DNA from: Alphaproteobacteria bacterium
Lineage (GTDB): Bacteria; Pseudomonadota; Alphaproteobacteria; Rhizobiales; Devosiaceae
Reading direction: 5' to 3'
Assembly (NCBI GenBank): GCA_018820005.1
Contig: JAHJOS010000643.1
Coordinates: 1 to 9,805, forward strand
Length of the DNA: 9,805 nt
Shown: positions 1 to 4,557 of the stretch, one piece after another
Layout: the number at the start of each line of letters is the position of its first letter
How positions within the stretch are numbered: the first letter of the stretch is position 1
Notes under the pieces: generated by a model
Told to the model about the DNA's origin: nothing
The model's input: only the letters and a program-made list of their open reading frames with translations
Databases searched by the model: none
Translations under genes and position numbers: made by a program

Positions 1-532
1 CGTGCTGATGGGCTATTACAATCCGGTCTATATCTTTGGCGTGGACGCGTTTGTGGCCGCGGCCAAGGCCGCCGGTGTCGACGGGCTGATCATTGTGGAC
101 CTGCCGCCCGAGGAAGATGAAGAGCTGTGCCTGCCGGCCATGGCAGCCGGGCTCAACTTCATCCGGCTCACCACGCCCACCACCGACGACAATCGCCTGC
201 CGGCGGTGCTCAAGAACAGCTCGGGCTTTGTCTATTATGTCTCGATGACTGGGGTCACCGGGGCCGCCATAAAGTCGCGCGGTGCTGTGGGCGAGGCGGT
301 CGACCGCATCAAGAGCCACACCAATCTGCCCGTTGCTGTGGGCTTTGGCATCAAGACGGCGGAAGACGCGGCCGATATCGGCAAGCATGCCGATGGCATC
401 GTGGTGGGCACCGTGCTGGTCGATGCGGTGGCGCGCTCGCTGGTGGACGGCAAGGCCGGTCCAACCACGGTCAGCGCCGTGCGCGATCTGGTTGCGGACC
501 TTGCCGCTGGGGTCAAGCGGGCCCGCCAATAG
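1..532 (+). CDS. trpA: Tryptophan synthase alpha subunit, C-terminal part (5' end outside window)
   Basis: The alpha subunit cleaves indole-3-glycerol phosphate to indole and glyceraldehyde 3-phosphate. It passes indole through a tunnel to TrpB in the cytoplasmic alpha2-beta2 complex, the last step of tryptophan synthesis. The reading frame is open at the left edge (first full codon at base 2), and about 176 of the usual 265-280 residues are present. Visible TIM-barrel landmarks in order are VLMGYYNP, GVDGLIIVDLPPEE, TTPTTDDNRL (substrate loop, usually APTTTDxR), GFVYYVSMTGVTGA (the mobile loop with its conserved Thr), and the phosphate-binding segments VGFGIKTAEDA and DGIVVGTVLVD. The catalytic Glu and Asp near the N-terminus lie outside the window. 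The gene ends with TAG at 530-532, 111 bases before accD. In Alphaproteobacteria trpF-trpB-trpA commonly lie upstream of accD and folC, so trpB is expected just to the left. Nothing looks broken. Confidence 0.97.
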   Translation, partial: VLMGYYNPVYIFGVDAFVAAAKAAGVDGLIIVDLPPEEDEELCLPAMAAGLNFIRLTTPTTDDNRLPAVLKNSSGFVYYVSMTGVTGAAIKSRGAVGEAVDRIKSHTNLPVAVGFGIKTAEDAADIGKHADGIVVGTVLVDAVARSLVDGKAGPTTVSAVRDLVADLAAGVKRARQ

Positions 533-643
533 GGGTTCTATCCACAGAGGCGTGGCGTTCCCTTTGCCCTTGGAGCGCCGCCCTGATAAGAATTGCCACA
601 ATTATAGCTTAGGTGGCGGTTCCGTCACCGCACGAGGCCTGCC

Positions 644-1627
644 ATGAACTGGATCGACAATTTCGTTCGCCCCAAAATCCGCTCGATTCTCGGCAACAAG
701 CCGACGATCGCGGAGAATTTGTGGGTCAAGGACCCCGAGTCCGGCGAAATGGTGTTCTATCGCGATCTCGAGGCCAATCAGTGGGTGGTGCCCAATTCGG
801 GCTACCACATGAAGATCAAGCCGGCTGACCGGTTCAAAACCTTCTTTGACGAAGGCACCTATCAGATGGTGCCGGTGCCCGCAGCGCCTGTGGACCCACT
901 CAAATTCCGCGACCAGAAGCGCTATGTCGACCGCCTCAAGGAGAACCGCGCCAAGACCGGGTTCGACGATTCCGTCCTGGTGGCGACCGGCAAGCTCTAT
1001 GAGCGCGACATCACCGTTGCCGTGCAGGACTTTGACTTCATGGGCGGCTCGCTGGGCATGGCGGCTGGCCAGGGCATCATCACCGGCCTGGAGACCGCTG
1101 CACAGCGCAAGACGCCTTTCGTGCTGTTCGTCGCATCGGGCGGCGCGCGCATGCAGGAGGGCGTGCTCAGCCTGATGCAGATGCCGCGCACCACCGTTGC
1201 GGTACTGCGCCTGCGCGAAGCGGGCCTGCCGTTCTTTGTCGTGCTGACCAATCCCACCACCGGTGGCGTTACGGCCTCCTATGCCATGCTGGGCGATGTG
1301 CATCTGGCCGAGCCGGGCGCGGTGATCGGCTTTGCCGGCGCGCGCGTCATCGAGCAGACCATTCGCGAAAAGCTGCCCAAGGGCTTCCAGCGTTCTGAAT
1401 ATCTGCTTGAGCACGGCATGGTGGACATGGTGGTGCACCGGCACAATCTGCGCTCCACCATCGGATCGCTGGCGGCCATCCTGACCAAGGCCGATGCGCC
1501 CCAGGCGCTGAGCAGCGCCATGAGCCCGACGGTGTCGCGCCAGACGAGCCTGCGTGACGCCGCCGTTGCCGCCGAAGGCGACGATGCCGATCTCGGTCCT
1601 GTCCCCACTGCTGCGCACGCTGAGTAG
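644..1627 (+). CDS. accD: Acetyl-CoA carboxylase carboxyltransferase subunit beta
   Basis: AccD pairs with AccA to form the carboxyltransferase that moves CO2 from biotin on AccB to acetyl-CoA, giving malonyl-CoA for fatty-acid synthesis in the cytoplasm. The protein has 327 residues, slightly longer than the usual 285-305, with an Ala-rich tail after about residue 285. The crotonase-fold core shows VDPLKFRDQKRY (83-94), SGGARMQEG (165-173), TNPTTGGVTASYAMLGD (202-218) and GFAGARVIEQT (229-239). The start ATG at 644 is supported by GAGG at 634-637, six bases upstream, and by the family-typical opening MNWIDNFVRPKI. The N-terminal zinc-ribbon region (about residues 26-55) keeps its outline, but all four ligand positions are replaced: D30, S33, V49 and S52. 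The whole protein has no cysteine. Related rhizobial AccD proteins also lack most of these cysteines, so this reads as a lineage trait, not damage. The 111-base gap after trpA shows no convincing promoter or terminator. Confidence 0.97.
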   Translation: MNWIDNFVRPKIRSILGNKPTIAENLWVKDPESGEMVFYRDLEANQWVVPNSGYHMKIKPADRFKTFFDEGTYQMVPVPAAPVDPLKFRDQKRYVDRLKENRAKTGFDDSVLVATGKLYERDITVAVQDFDFMGGSLGMAAGQGIITGLETAAQRKTPFVLFVASGGARMQEGVLSLMQMPRTTVAVLRLREAGLPFFVVLTNPTTGGVTASYAMLGDVHLAEPGAVIGFAGARVIEQTIREKLPKGFQRSEYLLEHGMVDMVVHRHNLRSTIGSLAAILTKADAPQALSSAMSPTVSRQTSLRDAAVAAEGDDADLGPVPTAAHAE

Positions 1628-1629
1628 GG

Positions 1630-1644
1630 TTTACGCCGGCTTAA
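1630..1644 (+). promoter_or_regulatory. Candidate CtrA binding box upstream of the first chemoreceptor
   Basis: The sequence TTTA-N7-TTAA (TTTA at 1630-1633, TTAA at 1641-1644) matches the alphaproteobacterial CtrA consensus TTAA-N7-TTAA at seven of eight defined positions with the exact spacing. It starts three bases after the accD stop codon and about 85 bases before the chemoreceptor start. CtrA is known to control motility and chemotaxis genes in many Alphaproteobacteria, which fits the downstream gene. I could not find a good -35/-10 pair beside it. The match is short and could be chance. Confidence 0.3.
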
Positions 1645-1714
1645 TACCCCTGCGGTAGCTTTCCCCCGTGGCTGCACGGACTGGCGCGAATGCGTCAGTC
1701 TGGCATTGGGCAGC

Positions 1715-1720
1715 GGGAGG
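1715..1720 (+). promoter_or_regulatory. Shine-Dalgarno site deciding the start of the first chemoreceptor
   Basis: GGGAGG at 1715-1720 lies eight bases before the ATG at 1729. The in-frame ATG at 1690, 13 codons upstream, has no comparable site before it. Its extra residues are polar and would only add a tail in front of the first membrane helix. The 1729 start is therefore preferred. Confidence 0.7.
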
Positions 1721-1728
1721 ATGAATTG

Positions 1729-4254
1729 ATGCCGGGTTTTTCGCTTCCGATTGCGCGCAAGCTCCCTTTGGCGCTGCTGGGCAGTGCCCTTCTGGTCAGC
1801 GTCGGCGTCGGGCTTGGCAGCTATATGATCGGGAGCCAGGCGCTGCGCAACGGCGCTGAAACCAATCTTATGACACTGGCCAGCGAGCGCGCGGCCGCCG
1901 TCTCGACCTATCTCAAATCGGTGCGCGACGATCTGGTCGCCACATCGCGTTCGGAAGCCACCGTGCAGTCGCTGCGCGATTTTGGTGGCGCGTGGCTGCA
2001 GTTCAAGGTCGATCCGACCGCCGAAGTGCGCAAGCTCTATGTCGATGACAATCCCACCCCCGACAACCGGGCGGCGCTGGAAACGCTGGGGACGACGGGC
2101 GCCTATGACGCCACCCACACCCGCTTTCACGCCGGCTTCCGCAATGCCATAGCGGCGCGCGGCTATCGCGACCTCTACCTGTTCGATCTGAAAGGCTTCA
2201 TGGTCTATTCGGTGAACAAGGGCGACGATTTCGGTACCAAGTTCGGCGAAGGCGGTCCCTTTGTCTCGACGACGCTCGCCAGCGTGGTGCAGCAGGCGCT
2301 GGCCATCGAGAACCCTGACGATATCGCTTTTTCCGATTTCGCGCCCTATGCGCCCGCCGGTGCCTTGCCGGCGAGCTTTTTTGCCAAGCCAGTGTTCAAT
2401 GCGCAGGGCCGCAAGGTGGGCGTTCTGGCCATTCAGCTGCCGTCCGACCGGCTCGACAATGTGATTGGCGACCGCACCGGCATGGGCCAGACCGGCGAAG
2501 TGCTGGTTGCCGGATCGGACGGGCTACTGCGCAGCGATTCCAGCTTCACGCCAGACAATGATGCAATGGTGACGCCCTTCAAGGGCCCCATTCTGGACGC
2601 GGCGCTGGCCGGCCAGCCCAGCGATGGCGATATGAGCAGCTATCGCGCCATGGACATGATGGTGGCGGCTGCGCCGATTACGACGCCTGGCCAGCCCTGG
2701 GCCGCCGTGGCCGTAATGGGCCGAGACGAAGTGCTGGCGCCGGTGAGCGACATGCGCAACCTGATGCTGGCCATCGGCACGGGCCTTCTGGCCGTGGTTG
2801 GTGCGCTTGGCCTGTGGTTCTCGCGCCGTATCACCAAGCCCATCACGCGGTTGACGGGCACGATGGAAGCGCTGGCCAAGGGACAGCTCGATATCGAGGT
2901 CAAGGGCGCCGAGCGCTCCGACGAGCTGGGCGCCATGGCGCGGGCCGTCGAGGTGTTCCGGGCCAATGGGCTCAAGGTGACGCAAATGACCGAGGCGGAA
3001 GCCGCCCGCATCATTGCCAGCCAGGCCGAACGCGCCGCCATGATGGCGGATCTGCAGCGCGCCTTTGGACATGTGGTGGACGCAGCCATTGCGGGGGATT
3101 TCTCCAAGCGGGTCGACGCCAGTTTCCCCGATGCCGAACTCAATACCCTGGCCGGCTCGGTCAATGCGCTGGTGGAAACCGTTGATCGCGGACTGGGCGA
3201 GACCGGCGATGTGCTGGCTGCGCTGGCCGACACCGATCTGACGCGCCGCGTGCAGGGCCAATATGAGGGGGCCTTTGCCCGCCTCAAATCCGATACCAAT
3301 GCGGTCGCCGAGAAACTCGGCGAGATCGTGGGTCAACTGCGCGACACCTCACGGGCGCTCAAGCGCGCAACCGGCGAAATCCTCAGCGGCGCCAATGATC
3401 TGAGCGAGCGCACGACGCGCCAGGCCGCCACGATCGAGGAAACCTCGGCGACGATGGAGGAACTGGTCAGCACCGTGCTGGGCAATTCGCGCAAGGCCGA
3501 GGCCGCCAGCGTCCAGGCCAATGCGGTATCGGCAACGGCCGAAGCGGGTGGTCTGGTGATGGCGCAGGCCACCCAAGCGATGGAGAGGATCACGCAGTCC
3601 TCGACCAATATCTCCAATATCATCGGGCTGATTGACGACATCGCCTTCCAGACCAATCTGCTGGCGCTCAATGCCTCGGTTGAAGCGGCGCGGGCCGGCG
3701 ACGCCGGCAAGGGCTTTGCCGTTGTGGCCGTTGAAGTGCGACGGCTGGCCCAATCGGCCGCCTCGGCGTCGGCCGATGTCAAAACCCAGATCGAGCACTC
3801 GGCCAATGAAGTGCGCGGCGGCAGCCAGCTGGTGAGCGAAGCCGCCGCAAAGCTGGCCAGCATGCTGGATGGTATTCGCGACAGCACCGCCGCGATGCAG
3901 GCCATCTCGGACGACAGCCGCAAGCAGGCGGTTGCGCTTGAAGAGGTCAATATCGCCGTGCGGCAGATGGATGAGATGACCCAGCACAATGCCGCGCTGG
4001 TGGAAGAGACCAATGCCGCCATCGAACAAACCGAGGCGCAGGCCAGCGAGCTGGACCGGATCGTCGATATTTTCACCATCGGGGATGGCGAGGCGCGTGG
4101 CGGCAAGCCGGCGCTGGTGGCCGTTGGCGCGGCAATTCCGGCTGGGGCTACAAGGACCAGCGGTGTGCGCGGCATGCAAGCCAAGCTGGCGGCGGCGGGC
4201 AATTACCTGCGCGGCGGCACAGCGGCGCCGAGCAAGGACTGGAATGAGTTCTAG
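1729..4254 (+). CDS. Methyl-accepting chemotaxis protein (first of tandem pair)
   Basis: This is an inner-membrane chemoreceptor that should control CheA autophosphorylation through CheW. It has 841 residues from the ATG at 1729 (854 if ATG 1690 is used). Membrane helix 1 is about residues 12-35 and helix 2 about 345-365. Between them lies a periplasmic sensor of about 310 residues that looks like a double Cache domain, with cores GYRDLYLFDLKGFMVYS (from 145) and GQTGEVLVAGSDGLL (from 253); its ligand is unknown. HAMP 1 (366 to about 418) begins RRITKPITRL. HAMP-like units follow around 445-485 (GDFSKRV) and 497-530 (TDLTRRV). The signalling domain runs from about 535 to 783, with the hairpin tip DDIAFQTNLLALNASVEAAR and a methylation site AATIEETSAT (Glu 570 and 571). 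The C-terminus is DWNEF, like the CheR/CheB tether pentapeptide of some rhizobial receptors. There is no cysteine. The cytoplasmic half closely resembles the next gene, while the sensor does not. Confidence 0.95.
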   Translation: MPGFSLPIARKLPLALLGSALLVSVGVGLGSYMIGSQALRNGAETNLMTLASERAAAVSTYLKSVRDDLVATSRSEATVQSLRDFGGAWLQFKVDPTAEVRKLYVDDNPTPDNRAALETLGTTGAYDATHTRFHAGFRNAIAARGYRDLYLFDLKGFMVYSVNKGDDFGTKFGEGGPFVSTTLASVVQQALAIENPDDIAFSDFAPYAPAGALPASFFAKPVFNAQGRKVGVLAIQLPSDRLDNVIGDRTGMGQTGEVLVAGSDGLLRSDSSFTPDNDAMVTPFKGPILDAALAGQPSDGDMSSYRAMDMMVAAAPITTPGQPWAAVAVMGRDEVLAPVSDMRNLMLAIGTGLLAVVGALGLWFSRRITKPITRLTGTMEALAKGQLDIEVKGAERSDELGAMARAVEVFRANGLKVTQMTEAEAARIIASQAERAAMMADLQRAFGHVVDAAIAGDFSKRVDASFPDAELNTLAGSVNALVETVDRGLGETGDVLAALADTDLTRRVQGQYEGAFARLKSDTNAVAEKLGEIVGQLRDTSRALKRATGEILSGANDLSERTTRQAATIEETSATMEELVSTVLGNSRKAEAASVQANAVSATAEAGGLVMAQATQAMERITQSSTNISNIIGLIDDIAFQTNLLALNASVEAARAGDAGKGFAVVAVEVRRLAQSAASASADVKTQIEHSANEVRGGSQLVSEAAAKLASMLDGIRDSTAAMQAISDDSRKQAVALEEVNIAVRQMDEMTQHNAALVEETNAAIEQTEAQASELDRIVDIFTIGDGEARGGKPALVAVGAAIPAGATRTSGVRGMQAKLAAAGNYLRGGTAAPSKDWNEF
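3610..3783 (+). repeat. Signalling-tip block repeated at 6337-6510
   Basis: This 174-base block has a direct copy at 6337-6510 (offset 2727). Both copies encode the same 58 residues, from ISNIIGLIDD to ASASADVK, without one amino-acid difference; the DNA differs mainly at third codon positions. Flanking codons diverge at once (STN versus SAK before, TQI versus VLI after). The block is the CheA/CheW-contacting hairpin tip of the two receptors, so strong selection explains much of it. Gene conversion is possible but not needed. Confidence 0.9.
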
Positions 4255-4307
4255 AGCATTTCACCGCGTCGCTGACGTGGCGAGGCGCTCCAGGTCCTTG
4301 TGTGGTC

Positions 4308-4348
4308 ACGCTTTCAGGAAAAGTGGAGGCCAGTTTTCCTGAAAGCGT
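4308..4348. repeat. Near-perfect inverted repeat, probable Hyphomicrobiales intergenic palindromic element
   Basis: ACGCTTTCAGGAAAA at 4308-4322 is the exact reverse complement of 4334-4348, giving 15 perfect pairs. The stem continues inward past one G/G mismatch (4323/4333) with three more pairs, TGG with CCA, leaving a three-base AGG loop. The whole 41-base unit folds as one hairpin. There is no T run after either arm, so it is not a standard terminator. From memory, palindromes built around GCTTTC...GGAAAA are scattered through intergenic DNA in rhizobia and relatives. No second copy occurs in this window. Confidence 0.75.
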
Positions 4349-4398
4349 TCCAGGCTGGTCTGGTGGCACCTGTGGCGCAGACGCTTTTGTGATCTTGT

Positions 4399-4435
4399 TG
4401 AGCCCTGCACCATGGTGCGGGGCTCAGTACTTTTT
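4399..4435 (+). terminator. Rho-independent terminator after the first chemoreceptor
   Basis: GAGCCCTGCAC at 4400-4410 pairs with GTGCGGGGCTC at 4415-4425 (11 pairs, one G-T), around the loop CATG. T4399 and A4426 add one more pair. TTTTT follows at 4431-4435, four bases after the extended stem. On the opposite strand no T run follows the stem, so it points in the + direction. It lies about 145 bases beyond the first receptor's stop and 120 bases before the second receptor's start, and would separate their transcription. Confidence 0.65.
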
Positions 4436-4509
4436 GGCCAAGAAGACCGGCGCATACGAGCTTTCGGCTACCGCTGCCCAACCGCGTGGTTAAGCATTCA
4501 ACAAGCCTA

Positions 4510-4542
4510 TTGTGCGCATTGTTGTGCACGACTTGTGCACAA
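4510..4542. promoter_or_regulatory. Three phased TTGTGC repeats, putative operator of the second chemoreceptor
   Basis: TTGTGCGCA (4510-4518), TTGTGCACG (4522-4530) and TTGTGCACA (4533-4541) begin 12 and 11 bases apart, about one helical turn each. The third is part of a perfect 10-base palindrome, TTGTGCACAA (4533-4542). The second is the centre of a 12-base palindrome with one mismatched pair (4521-4532). The cluster ends 15 bases before the ATG at 4558, where a bound protein could block transcription or the ribosome site. The regulator is unknown. TTGTGCACA also differs from DnaA-box forms such as TTGTCCACA by one base. Confidence 0.5.
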
Positions 4543-4557
4543 CCGGACCACAAAACT

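Larger units (their letters stand above)
4255..4557. other. 303-base gap between the two chemoreceptor genes
   Basis: I see no gene here. In order, the gap holds a weak hairpin directly after the first receptor (CCGCGTC at 4264-4270 pairing with GACGTGG at 4274-4280, one G-T pair), a long near-perfect hairpin (4308-4348), a terminator-like hairpin (4399-4435), a TTAA half-site (4490-4493) and three phased TTGTGC repeats (4510-4542). A GTG at 4486 would extend the second receptor by 24 residues. That stretch is rich in Cys and Ser, unlike the otherwise cysteine-free receptor, so I treat it as non-coding. Confidence 0.75.

Noticed and set aside
538..546. CTATCCACA, one mismatch from a consensus DnaA box, between trpA and accD
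   Set aside because: It is a single copy, with no AT-rich stretch or origin-type genes nearby; a nine-base match with one mismatch is expected by chance.
533..643. Possible promoter for accD (TTGCCC at 564-569 with TAAGAA at 587-592)
   Set aside because: Spacing is right (17), but only four and three of six bases match, which is too weak to list.
1690..1728. Upstream ATG start for the first receptor
   Set aside because: No Shine-Dalgarno site is seen there, while GGGAGG lies at proper distance before ATG 1729.
4486..4557. N-terminal extension of the second receptor from a GTG at 4486
   Set aside because: It adds three cysteines to an otherwise cysteine-free protein, lacks a good ribosome site, and covers the operator-like repeats. 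The ATG at 4558 places membrane helix 1 as in the first receptor.
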